From contig JAMXSV010000024.1 of NCBI GenBank assembly GCA_027559495.1, positions 620,001-684,000 on the forward strand: 64,000 bases of DNA. The letters run 5' to 3'. Source of the stretch: Aurifilum marmelostoma. Taxonomy: Eukaryota; Ascomycota; Sordariomycetes; Diaporthales; Cryphonectriaceae. Position 1 is the first letter of the stretch. The number at the start of each line of letters is the position of its first letter. A model generated the notes under the pieces. It made no database searches, had not been told where the DNA came from, and was given only the letters and a program-made list of their open reading frames with translations. The position numbers and the translations under genes were made by a program. Positions 22,757 to 33,451 of the stretch are shown here, piece after piece.

Positions 22757-25563
22757 GCTGGTAAGTGATTGCAATTTGTGCCTTTGATAGCTGAAATACC
22801 CATATCTGTGTTCCTAAGGACCAATAAAGCCAGATCATAGATATGTCTAGCTGCCCAATTGGCGCCGCCAAGTATCATGCAAGTACTGAGGGGTTGATGA
22901 GCTACAGCATCAAGCCCACTAGGTGCAGGTGGCGGTGATACCTCGCCAACTATGTAGGAAATATTGTGTAGTAGGCTGGAGACCTTGCTACAGACATGTG
23001 GTCCACATGTGGTCTTGCCACAAGAAGTCAGCAATGTGCCTTGTGTATTGTCGTAAAAGAAGCTCACAAGTCAGGACACTGCGCATCGCCTCCACCATAG
23101 GCTTGGAGGGATAGATGTCTTCTTCGAAGGAAGCTGGAGATAGCTGGCCTTTTGCATAACGAACACTATTGGTTTTCGAGGCCTCGGCGGCCCTATTTTG
23201 GTTATGGGAGCGCACCATGCCAGTATGAGCCTTGGGACTTCTCTTGTACGGCCGGAACGGGCCTGGAGTTGATAAAGAAGGAATCGGGCTAGAAAGCACA
23301 AGTATGCGAAATCTGTCGATTGTGCCCAGATAGTCAATGCTTGACAGACAAGTCAACAGTCTATCGAGCTGTTGGGTATGTATACGCCTTAGCTGAGCGG
23401 AAGTCTGGTCAGTTTGGATGGGAGGAGTACAACGAAGAGGAGAACAACAGCCACTTACCTTTTTGTAGCAGACTCCAGCCACTAGAGCTGTGTCATTAGA
23501 CAGGACCCTACAGGACACCATCTTCGCATATGGCTCATTGTTATTTGTCCGGGAAAGTACATCACTGTTACTGTTTTCTGCCAGGCCATCGTTTGAATAT
23601 GCTGTACGACAGCCCATATGCTGGGTATCTTGAAGACATTGATGATTCCCGTTTGGCCTCGCTGAAACATGCGTACCGACAGGTGGATACTGTCGGTTCG
23701 TGATGGTGTAGGGATCGTTATCATTCGTTCTTAATGGTAGAGGTCGGAGAGGCAATCTTTATGGCGAGAGGCACGGGCTCTTCCTACCGCTCTTCTGTTG
23801 TACTGGTCGTGAGGTCGATAGCTGGCGGAAATTCACCAACATTATTTGGCAGGAAAGGCTCGAGTAGCTGATGGAGGCGGAAAAAAGGGTGATATGTAAG
23901 TCGGAGGCGAGACTATGTAGCGGGGTCGGGCGGCGGTATCCTTGCTCTGTGGACCTTAGAATCTGATAGGATTAGCCAGGTGATGGGAGCTTTCGTAGGC
24001 TGCCCACTCTTCTCAGTTGTTCTCAACCTCCCGTTGGGAACCCGGTTGCAGAAGCCCCTTGGTCCATCATCGGTGAATGGAAGTCTGCGAAGGCGCAGAG
24101 ACTGGGAAACGACGGCGAGATGGCCCGCCGTTGGAAAGACGATCTCGGGATCTGTGTTTCTATCTCGTCATGGTATCATCATGGCCATCTCTTCTACTTC
24201 AGATGATTAGTCGTGACCAATCCCACCATGTAGATGAATCGTAGAAGACAATGACAAGAATGTGACGGTCGTGCGGTTTGGTGAGGGTGTACACTCGGGA
24301 TAAAGTACGCTGGAAAACGAAGGTGGATGCATACATTGCTCGGGCTCTTGTGGTATCGATCATAATGAGAAATTCTGCCAGGATGTGGTCGTGGTCTGGA
24401 GGAAGAGAATGACTGCGAATTTGGAAACTGCGAGCTCTGGGATTTGATTAGCCTTGACAAGAGTGCAAGAGTAGGGTGGTATAGCCTACCAAGGTTGTCA
24501 TAGCTGGATCCGCTGCAGTGACTCCGTGGACGCACTATATCGTCTATAGCGGGGGCTTGAGACTTGTCGGACCTCTCAGGCTGTGAGGACAGGAATGAAA
24601 CGGCCATTGTAGACTTGTAGCATATTTAAAGGGAAACTGGCTGCCCGATCGCACTGCTTTTTTCATTAGATATGCTGCTCAAAAGTGACACTGGTCCAGC
24701 ACGGGGAGAGGCCAGCGACGTACCTGATTGTCCTCGACGCTGGATTAGCAGGTCTCAAGAATACAGGAACATGACTGACAGAAAACTCAATTCTGCCAGC
24801 AAGGCGCCCTGGGGTAGACAGCAATGTAGCCCCCATGACATTCATGCTGGGACCAAGTGGTGTTGGGATTGAGGGAAGGAGATGGACCCAATTTTATTCA
24901 AGTCGTTTAATTCACACAAGCGTCATTACTTTTTCTCTGGTTGCTAAAGTGTTGACCATGGGATGGCAATGGCAGAGACCCTTAATTATAACAAACCCAA
25001 GGCTAGATATCCCATCTCACCATGTGAACTGAACAAAGTGCCTAGATCAATCCAATTAGATATAGCTTCCCACTGCAGCCCTGGTTCAGCTATAGCTGAT
25101 AATTGTTACTTATTTGGTATGTGGCAGATCTACACAACTAATTGAATGGTAGGAAATGCACCATAGTGGCAATGATGTGATAGTAATTCATATTTTACAA
25201 AGAGCGGATTCAGCAGTGGCTTGGGGACAGCACAGAACTGCGCTAACTGATTTAATAATGCATTTTGCAAGGTGCTCTCAGCATTGCTTAGCCGACTCAA
25301 AAAGGGATTCAGGTCTGTGGTCAAATATTCACCTCAGGATACATGGTGTCCTGATCATGTAGATGTAGGCCATGCACAATCATCGGCTCAAGTTGACCTG
25401 CAAGCTGGGGATTATCAGCCAGCATCGAACTTGACCTACAGTGCAATCAATCAACAGTACTAGGCCTATGTCGAGTATTCTATAGTGCAATATGGCCTTC
25501 TTGGGAAATACTTTAGAGACCTCGATATTCCCAACTCTTTATTACTCGTTCAACACGGGGCTA

Positions 25564-25617
25564 AGGTTGCAAACACTCACACGGGGGCTGTGCTGTAAGT
25601 GCCCCGGCTTGCAACCT
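25564..25617. repeat. Imperfect hairpin upstream of CTF18
   Basis: Arms AGGTTGCAA (25564-25572) and TTGCAACCT (25609-25617) are perfect reverse complements. An inner GGGGC/GCCCC pairing (25584-25588 with 25601-25605) stacks inside them. It lies about 240-290 bp before the CTF18 start. Its role is unknown. Confidence 0.4.
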
Positions 25618-25639
25618 GTGGGCAGGGGCGTCGTTGACA

Positions 25640-25650
25640 GGGTTAGGGTT
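25640..25650 (+). promoter_or_regulatory. Telobox-like motif in the CTF18 promoter
   Basis: GGGTTAGGGTT, whose complement contains AACCCTAA, the site type bound by Tbf1/telobox factors. It lies about 206-216 bp upstream of the CTF18 start codon. Too short to be an interstitial telomere array. Confidence 0.35.
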
Positions 25651-25670
25651 GACCAACTAAGCCCGACCAG

Positions 25671-25676
25671 ACGCGT
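25671..25676. promoter_or_regulatory. ACGCGT (MluI cell-cycle box), distal copy
   Basis: A palindromic ACGCGT 180 bp upstream of CTF18. MBF (Mbp1-Swi6) binds this element in promoters of G1/S and DNA replication genes in ascomycetes, which fits the product of the downstream gene. Confidence 0.55.
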
Positions 25677-25705
25677 CGCGTTTGGACTTTAGAGTGGGAA
25701 TACAG

Positions 25706-25711
25706 ACGCGT
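25706..25711. promoter_or_regulatory. ACGCGT (MluI cell-cycle box), proximal copy
   Basis: Second ACGCGT, 30 bp after the first (centre to centre 35 bp) and 145 bp before the CTF18 start codon. Two copies in under 200 bp are unlikely by chance for a 6-base palindrome. Confidence 0.55.
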
Positions 25712-25855
25712 TGCTGCTGCTTGCACAGTAAATCCACAAGCAACATCCCACTAAGAAGTCCGAATAAGCATCCTCCCCCGAAACCCAGATATCCTCATGT
25801 CTGCCTCTCAACCATAGATATCAACGACCAAGCTGCGCCTTGAGACTTACCCAGT

Positions 25856-28800
25856 ATGGCTGCTCCTTCGTCTCCCATCGCGTATCCGCCCAGTTCCTCG
25901 CCCGCCATACCGAAGAAACGCCCACCCCCAGCACGGGATGCGCCCAAACAGCCTTCAAAGCCGCGGGCCGCAGGCGGCTTCCTCGTCGACGACAGCTCAG
26001 ATGAAGAGGAGGAAACAGATCAAGGGCCCAGCCCGAAGAAGATCATGCTTGACGACCCACGAGAAACACGCGAAACAGGCACGGGCGCTGGCCAAGAATG
26101 CACGGATACTGCGAGGGCAGATGATGGGGAACGAGTAGCGGAAACAGTCGAGCTGCCTGGGGCGAGTTATCGAGAACAAGACCGACAGCTCGATGCCGAG
26201 GAAGAGGCTCGTTATGCCCGTCTCTTTGGCGGCGCCCAGCCCCAGGTAGCCCCATCAACCTCCACCAGGCCTTACGAACAGATGCGGCTCGGTCGTGATG
26301 GCTACGCCTTCGTTACATGCTCGGGAAAGTCAGACGGCATCCTCAAGCGTCCCGCTACAGTCAACACATCATACAAAGACATGGTTGCCGATCGGTCCAG
26401 GACCAAAGAGGGCCGTGCAAAGCGATCGTACTACGGTGTCGATATCCACCAGCTCGTCACCGCGGCCACAAAGGAGATCCAGGCTGCGGAGAAGGCGAAG
26501 AGGAAGGCACCTGCTGACAAGGACTCTGTCGTGCCGTCCGTGGAAGAGGCGCCAACAATCACCAAGAAGCCCAGAAAAGCGATGCTGTGGACGGAAAAAT
26601 ACCGAGCTCGGAGTTTCATGGATCTTGTTGGCGATGACTTCACCAATCGGCAGGTGCTTCGGTGGCTGAAGCGCTGGGATCCTATCGTCTTCCCCCACTC
26701 GTCCAGACAAAAGCCGACAAGCATCAGGAGACAGCATCAGAATCAGCAGCAGCAGGAGGAGGAAGAGAAACCGCACAGGAAGGTTCTGATGTTGACCGGC
26801 CCTCCAGGTCTTGGGAAGACGACGCTCGCACATGTTTGCGCGCGACAGGCAGGATACGAGGTCATGGAGATCAACGCCAGCGACGACCGAAGTCGAGACG
26901 TTGTCAAGGGCCGCATCAGGACCAGCCTGGGCACAGAAAGCGTCAAAACCGTCGAGCACGCCAAGCCGAATCCTGGGGAGAAGGCCAAAGTGGCGCGTCC
27001 AGTCTGCGTGGTGGTGGATGAGGTGGATGGCGTCACCACTGGATCCGGGGCTTCAGGTGACGGTGGATTCGTCAGGGCTTTGATCGATCTTCTTCTGGCG
27101 GACCAGAGAAACGCCTCCGCGGCGGCAACGTCGACATCAGGCACGCACAGGCAGAAGAAGAAGGGAGATGATTTTCGACAGATGAGACCCCTTGTTTTGA
27201 TATGTAACGATGTGTATCATCCATCTCTGAGACCACTGAGGCAGTCGGGCCTCGCCGAGATCATTCGGATCGGCAAGCCATCCGTGGAGACCGTGGTCAA
27301 CAGATTGAGATCGGTCTTTGAGAAAGAGGGGATCCCGTGTGAGAAGGACGCTGCTCGAAAGCTTTGTGAGTCTGCATGGGGCATGTCAAACGGCCTCGAT
27401 GCAAAGCGTGGAGCAGAAAGTGCTGCAGAGGGAGATCTTCGCGGGGTCATGGTCGTCGGCGAGTGGGTTGCAGGACGGCTCAAGGCTACACACTCTCATG
27501 GCCCACTGCAGCTCACACGACAGTGGGTTGATAAACACATCATTCAAGATCTGCAACACGGTGGCGGAGGTGCACGAGGGCTTGGCAGAGGTGGTACCAA
27601 GGACATTGTCACCCGAGTCTTCCAAGAGGGCGCCGGGTTTCCCAGACATGCCGATGCCAGCCTCAACAGCAAGAAGACGCGGCATGAGCAGCCGCAGGCA
27701 CAACTGGGCTTCACAGAGCACCTCAAGAAAAATGCCATGGAGCGTCTGCGTGAGATGGTTGACACAAGTGGTGAGGTCGACCGTATCGTCACGGAGATCT
27801 TTTCGGAATATCCCAACCGCGATTTCAACGACGATTCGTACCTCTCCAAACCCGACCAGGCCTACGAGTGGCTCCATTTTCACGACACCTGCTCCTCACG
27901 CCTGTTTGCCAGCCAGGAGTGGGAACTCGGCCCCTACCTCAGCCAGCCTGTGCTCGCTTGTCATCATCTCTTTGCCAGCCCACACCGATCACATGCTAAT
28001 AACAGCTACGATAAGCAGTGGCGCGCCGCAGAAGGCGACGAGGAAGCCCCGGCGCCACTGCCTTTTACGGGCCCGCGGGCTGATTACTCGGCTTATGAGG
28101 CAGAGAAGCAAAATCGGGCCCTGCTGCAAGGCTTACAAGGGCAGCTGCCGCCGACGCTGATGCGCGCCTTCAGGAGTCCTGAGCATATTGCCACTGACTT
28201 TCTGCCGTTCCTTGTCCGACTCATCTCTCCGGATGTAAGACCTGTGGTCGTGGGTGGCAGCACGGACAAGGGATCTGTTGCGAGTGTTCGAAAGGATACG
28301 GAGAAGGCCATGGTACGCCGAGCCGCCGAGGTCTTGGCTGAAGTTGGCATATCTTTGTTGAAAGGAAAGATTGAGGATGCAAGCTCGTCGTCCATGGCAA
28401 GCCGACCACAGTGGGTTTACAGGATGGAGCCGTGAGTATATCCCCACTAGAGAGAGATTACCTTCTCCCCCTTTTCCCTCATTTGATAGGACAACGTCGT
28501 GCTGACGATTCTCAATAGCGACCTGGACATGCTGTCCACCTTCGAGACTGCTGGGGCCAATGTATTTGCCACTCAAATTCCCGTCCGCTATGCCGTACGA
28601 CAGGTTCTCGACCAGGAACTTCAGAAGACGATAGCCGCCCACGAAGCAGCTGCTCGGCAAGCACGCTTTAAAGCGGGCGGATCGGCTGACGACGCTGCCA
28701 CTGATTTTGATATTCTGTCTGACGACAAGGAGAATGCCGGCGGCACAAAGACGCTTCCTGTCTTACCCATCGTCAAGAAGGACTTTTTCGGGCGGGTCAT

Positions 28801-28960
28801 TATGGAGACGGCACTACCGCTGTCCGAGACTGATGGCAACAGCGGCAAGAGGCAGGCCGAGGGGAAAGCCGAGCGAAAGGTGTGGGTCACATACCATGAA
28901 GGGTTGAATAATGCTGTGAGGAAGCCTCTCACTCTTGAAGAATTCTTGAGAGGAATATAG
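25856..28960 (+). CDS. CTF18: Ctf18-type clamp loader large subunit (RFC-like complex)
   Basis: Model: join(25856..28431, 28519..28960), 1005 aa. Ctf18 replaces Rfc1 in an alternative RFC complex that handles PCNA at replication forks and supports sister chromatid cohesion in the nucleus. The N-terminal 200 residues are disordered and acidic (DDSSDEEEE near 45). The AAA+ module has Walker A GPPGLGKT at 315-322, a following EINASDDRS block, and Walker B VVVDEVD with Asp388. The C-terminal exon carries the VRYAVRQVLDQE motif typical of Ctf18. The 87 nt intron (GTGAGT...CAATAG) joins MEP to DLDML in phase; without it the protein would lose its conserved tail. Rfc1 and Elg1 are less likely: there is no BRCT domain and the tail matches Ctf18. 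Confidence 0.92.
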
Positions 28961-29480
28961 TAGGACTAGGCTTTGGATCGCGTCGGTGTTGCACAGCCGA
29001 TGGAGGTTTCTGAATCGCCTCTAGCTGCAACCAAAGAATCCTCCACTTGAGAATTAGACTTTCCTGTCTCAGATCATCCATGGTGTCCTTCCTTTGCGTC
29101 CTCCAATTGGCATCGAAGTTCAATCATCACAGATACTTCTGCAGGCTCCTGCGCCGCATCCCTTGGCGGGAGGAAGACATATACTTCAGCAACCAAGAGT
29201 CAGCGCACCTAATGAAGACCAGCAGAGATATCTGAAACATATCGATTCCAGCGCAAACAGCCCTCCACAGCACAGAGCAAGCTTGGTCTTAGATTTTGAG
29301 AAATGATCAAGCGTTGGATTTCAAACATCGACGACATGGCTCATGAAAACAAATGACATTGAATTGCTAAACACAGAACCCCGGTTCTCGTGTCTTCTCT
29401 GCCAGCAGTTGTGTATGTAAGTCCAGCTTCATCACCCCAGGGCTTTCCCTGCACAGCCGTGACCTTCCCTCATTAAGACT
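28961..29480. other. Intergenic between converging CTF18 and Kre9-like genes
   Basis: About 520 bp between two stop codons, presumably holding both 3' untranslated regions. Nothing else is seen. Confidence 0.6.
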
Positions 29481-30075
29481 CTAGTCGCTCGTTTCGGTGC
29501 TGTTCACATCCACAGACGGCTTGGATGATACAGAACCAGAGACACTATCCCCGGACGCGACGATGTGGAAGGGGTTGGACCATTGGAAGACGGACGAGTT
29601 GGAATTCCAAAAGATTTGAATGCCGTAGGTCGCATCTTCACCGAGGCTCTTGTCGACAGCCCACGTGAAGTCGCCCTTGGAGTTTTCATAGTTCGCTGCC
29701 AATACGTCAGCCGTCGTTTCGGTGCGGCCTGGAGATAATACTTGATGCTCAGAACAAAGTAAGCAAACATACATGTGAGGTTCTGGACGGGTCCCAGGGT
29801 CGAGGGGCTGGTGCCGCCAATGAGCATGATGGTGATGTCGCCCGGCCACTTGTCGTCGTACTCCCAGGTGATGTGTGTTGTCGAGCCGGCAGTGATGTTT
29901 TGGTCTTTTGTGGGGTGCGTAATGGCATCGAAGCCGTCCGTCTGGGCTGGGATGAAGTTAGTTGGTGACTAACGAGGATTGTGGAAGTCATGAAATGATG
30001 TCGCGTACCTGAGGCAAAGCCCACAAGGCAGCACAACGCCTGGACGGCGGATGGCATAATCAGTGAGGAACGCAT
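29481..30075 (-). CDS. Small secreted protein with Kre9/KNH-like domain
   Basis: Model: complement(join(29481..29728, 29773..29946, 30009..30075)), 162 aa. The N terminus (1 to about 23) is a signal peptide ending near FASA. The rest is a beta-rich domain with the hallmarks of the Ser/Thr-rich Kre9/KNH family: ITAG..THITWEYD, a variable loop, then a spaced block ending in YGIQIFWNSNS and SNPFHIV. Four or more N-glycosylation sequons are visible (NIT, NLT, NSS, NST). The short C-terminal tail is Ser-rich but has no hydrophobic GPI segment, so the protein is probably soluble or wall-associated. The introns are 62 and 44 nt; the second is near the lower size limit, but phase and domain continuity support it. 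It probably acts at the cell surface or wall; a specific function is not known. Confidence 0.8.
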
Positions 30076-31968
30076 CTTTGCGGTGGAGCAGACAGGGAAG
30101 AATCTCCGCAAAAACTTCGATGACGAAAATAAATAGAACACAAGTAAAGAAAAATAGAAGAAGAAAGAAAAGAGAAGAGGAAAGAGAGTTGAGTTTCTGG
30201 ACTCGGTATTCGCTGTATTCTTGCACGAAGCCTGGCTACGTCTGCCGAAAAGTGAGGATGAAGATCATGAGGAAAACACAGCAAGCGATGAACTTCAACA
30301 TATAGGGCAATAACAAAGGTATTTAATCACCAACAGGAGAGGGCTTGTCAGGCTTTGTAACAGGTCGGGCACTGGTCACCGCAACTTGTCTCTCCCACCC
30401 GGCGTGGCCCCGAGACCCAAACGCACGCGTTCATGAAACTCAATGACTATCTTAATTTTATCAACGTTTGGCCGCGCGCGCGGCGCATGCTGCGTTACAC
30501 TGCTTCACAGTTGTCAAGTCGGGGCCATGACCAGGCCTCGAGTAAGCCAGACCCCCTGCCAGCCGGGCGCAGCCAGTCAACATGATTGAAGCGTCCAGCC
30601 CAACAGTTGTTGGGGGCGAAACATTATTGGTCGTTGTTTGCAATTGACGGCTATGCAAGTCACTGCGGCCCCAACGTGAGAGGGTCTTACTTGGCCCTTT
30701 GGCAGTCAGCACAGACCCAAACACCCACCGCAAGCTGCCGCCGGTCCGACGAAGTTTCGGATTCTTTTCCGAGTATGTGAATACAGGCCGATGTGCCGCA
30801 AGTATTCTTGAAACCTCGAGCGCAATTCTGTCACCGCTGCTCAGAGCAGCCATGTTCCCACGTGCCGTATCGCCCATGAAATAGGTTATGCTTATTGTTA
30901 TCCGTGTGCTGGAGGTAATTTAGATCTACCGATCGTCTGTAACATACTAAATTGACCGTGCTGCACAGATTTGCGGCGGTCCTCGCGGGCAGATTATGGT
31001 TGCTTTCGAAAAAATGTAGATACATCTGGGTCACCGTCAGGTCAATTATAGATGAATCAACAAGAGTTCAACGCAACCTCGGGAGTCTTATGACGATTGT
31101 AGAATGAAAATCTCGAAAACACCCTGAATGATTGGTGTGCCGAGAGAGAGAGAGAGAGAGAAAAAAATGAGCATCCGTGGTTGTTCGCAGTGTCCTCAGC
31201 CATGGTCGAATTATCGATGCCGATCAGACAACCAAACAAGTTGGCAGCAGTGTAGGTAAATTTGAGATTCAGAGTCCAGCATGGAGTGCAAGCCGATTTG
31301 GTGATCCCCCAGCCATTCTCAGTATCAGCTGGGTACACACATCGATGGGAGGCGGCTGTCCCAGGGAGGTTGGTGGAGGCAGGTATTTCGATTCAGCCAA
31401 TACATTGTTCTCCTTTTTGCTTCAGAAATCCCACTCTGACGGACCAATTCCTTCGCGTCTCACAGCAGATCTATCTCCTTCCAACTCCAGCTTAATTATC
31501 GCTTCTAGTTACGGCGGGGAGGCCAATCGCGGTAGACCAACAGATACTATGAATGCAAATCAGGCAGAGTGCTGCATGCATCCTGAGTGATGTGTCTGCG
31601 CGATGATGGGTCCACTTGCATTTCATGTTGCACTGGCAATGTGAGTCATTAATACTGATTGCACAAACTGTCAGCCACTGTCTCGGAGGAAGAGATCATG
31701 AAATCCCGGCATCTATGATCACGGAGTGCCCCTCAGACCCCGCCCAATTCTAGATCGCTGTGGCAAAGTTCACGGTAAATACATACTTGCCTCAGTATCA
31801 CAATACTATCTGGACAACTCCAACCCCTCTTCAGCAAGACTCAAGTCCTGAGCCCTGCATCTTTTTACCCGCCAGACGTCTCCCCGCCACAACGCGCTCT
31901 TTCTCGAAGCTCGGTCAATTAAGTCTCAACAATACTTTCTAGCAACGCTCTCTCAATTCCGAAGAGCA
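30076..31968. other. Intergenic between divergent Kre9-like and GNAT genes
   Basis: About 1.9 kb of probable promoter DNA for both flanking genes. There is a (GA)n run at 31142-31160. Several open frames of 60-140 codons occur, but none has a recognisable domain or splice structure. Confidence 0.6.
31142..31160 (+). repeat. (GA)n microsatellite
   Basis: About nine GA dinucleotides followed by an A run, in noncoding DNA. Confidence 0.85.
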
Positions 31969-32631
31969 ATGTCGACATCAGGCCCTCGATTCCCTCCTGA
32001 CGAGTACGAGATACCCTCTCCGCGTCTCGTCATCAGGACAGCTCGAGAGTCGGATGCAGAAGGCCTCCTGCAGTATCTCCAGACGCCAGAAAACTTCCCC
32101 CATTTTCCCTGCGAAAAAGACCTCACGCTGGAGAAGCTCCGAGGCCGCATCGGGCGATGGAAGGCCATGCAGCCCGAAGGCAAGAATGCCTTCATGATCA
32201 TCACGCTGAGGGAGACGGGCGAGGTCATCGGACAGGGCAGCTATAACTGCTTTGAGTGGACTGAACCTCCAGCGGCAACCGGTGGTGGCAGCGACACAGA
32301 CGCCAGAGAGGAGAAAAAGCCGAAGCTGTTTACCGATCTCGGGGTCATGATCGATCACACGCAGTGGCGGAAGGGCCTTGGCACCGAGGCGTATTGCTCG
32401 CTGATGGAATTCGCCATCGCTGAGCTGGGATGTGAGCTGTTCAGAACGGAGACGGGTGCAGAAAACGAGCCGTGGAAGGCTACTGTTCGGAGTTTGGGCT
32501 TGGGTGATGTTGAGAGCTTCGGTCCTCAGAGCTATGATGCCAACGTTACTGGATGGATCTGGAAGTATGATGTCGGAGACTGGCAGAAGGCGAAGGCCGG
32601 GCTGCAGGAGAGGGGCAAATGGCCCATGTAG
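31969..32631 (+). CDS. GNAT-family N-acetyltransferase (RimJ/RimL type)
   Basis: A single exon of 220 aa, the usual length for this family. It begins with the typical RLVIR-type first strand (residues about 18-24) and contains the acetyl-CoA binding motif A as DHTQWRKGLGTEA, which fits the Q/RxxGxG/A signature. A 22-residue acidic/Gly insert (PAATGGGSDTDAREEKK) separates strands in the middle. The late segment, where the chain predicts LFRTETGAENEPW, replaces the more usual N-x-x-S motif. The substrate cannot be told from sequence; members acetylate protein N termini, antibiotics or small amines. Probably cytosolic, as no signal peptide or membrane segment is seen. Confidence 0.85.
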   Translation: MSTSGPRFPPDEYEIPSPRLVIRTARESDAEGLLQYLQTPENFPHFPCEKDLTLEKLRGRIGRWKAMQPEGKNAFMIITLRETGEVIGQGSYNCFEWTEPPAATGGGSDTDAREEKKPKLFTDLGVMIDHTQWRKGLGTEAYCSLMEFAIAELGCELFRTETGAENEPWKATVRSLGLGDVESFGPQSYDANVTGWIWKYDVGDWQKAKAGLQERGKWPM

Positions 32632-33451
32632 ACTGTAAATCAGTATTTTATGGATATGGCTGCTCGAACCATTCCATTTGTACACTGATTCCATGACGGA
32701 AAGAATACCCACGAAGATCCGGAATCTGGGTAGGGCCGTGATTGTGAGTGGGAGGATGTGATTAATTTACGGGGTCCTATGTAGTACTGCGCTCATTAGG
32801 GAAATAGGAAGAAGCAAATGATGAAGACGGAGAAATTAGAGATGAAAAGAAATCCATCTATAGAGATATAATCACTTCTAGATAATTATCTTTGTCCATG
32901 CAGGAGTATCAGTGATGTGACCGACCCGATGATTCCTCCAACCCAAGCTATCTGGAACGTGCTTCGTGTCGTGTTTCTTCCTTTCCAAATACAATACCGT
33001 CCGTTTGCGAGTGTCATAATCTGTAGTTCATCAGCATGAGAATACAGCACAGTTGGTGGCGGAAAATGCGTGGCTACTGGGATACCAAGCTTTGCTACTA
33101 TCACGCAAGGTATAGATGCAGATATGTCTAGAGGTCCAAGACCGTTTGATTACTTATGTAAATGTATGCTATCCTCAAAGCTCTCCAAACACCTAAAGCT
33201 CGTTGGTATTATGGCAACCCCCTGATAGCAAGTCGAAGGGTATAGGGTATAGCATGATGCACATGCAAGAGAAAATCATCAAGCCACGCCAAAGTCCAAG
33301 TAGAAGACCAAATCCCACCCGGAGTCTTTGGCGGGGAATTCCAGGGATGGACATCCTACAGCCGTCATATCTTCATCATTGACGCGTCAACGAGTCTCTG
33401 CACCGTCCTCTTTGTACACGACAAGCTCCTGCATTGGTGCGTACCATCGAC
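32632..33451. other. Intergenic between converging GNAT and rhodopsin-like genes
   Basis: About 820 bp, AT-rich in places, with no gene seen. It should hold the two 3' untranslated regions. Confidence 0.6.

Larger units (their letters stand above)
21328..25855. other. 4.5 kb gene-poor stretch upstream of bZIP-like and CTF18 genes
   Basis: The left end (to about 22.1 kb) is probably the leader and promoter of the bZIP-like gene, with purine-rich plus strand and possible minus-strand splice donors near 21742 and 22083. The middle has a 255-codon minus-strand open frame (22988-23755) that I do not accept as a gene. The section 24.6-25.5 kb is noticeably AT-richer. The right end holds CTF18 promoter elements listed separately. 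I recognise no transposon or RNA gene. Confidence 0.55.

Noticed and set aside
22988..23755. A 255-codon open frame on the minus strand in the gene-poor stretch
   Set aside because: No recognisable domain, mixed low-complexity composition, no supporting splice structure, and a splice-donor-like GTAAGT inside it. It could be part of an untranslated transcript.
25636..25652. Interstitial telomere repeat
   Set aside because: Fewer than two TTAGGG units; better treated as a possible transcription factor site.
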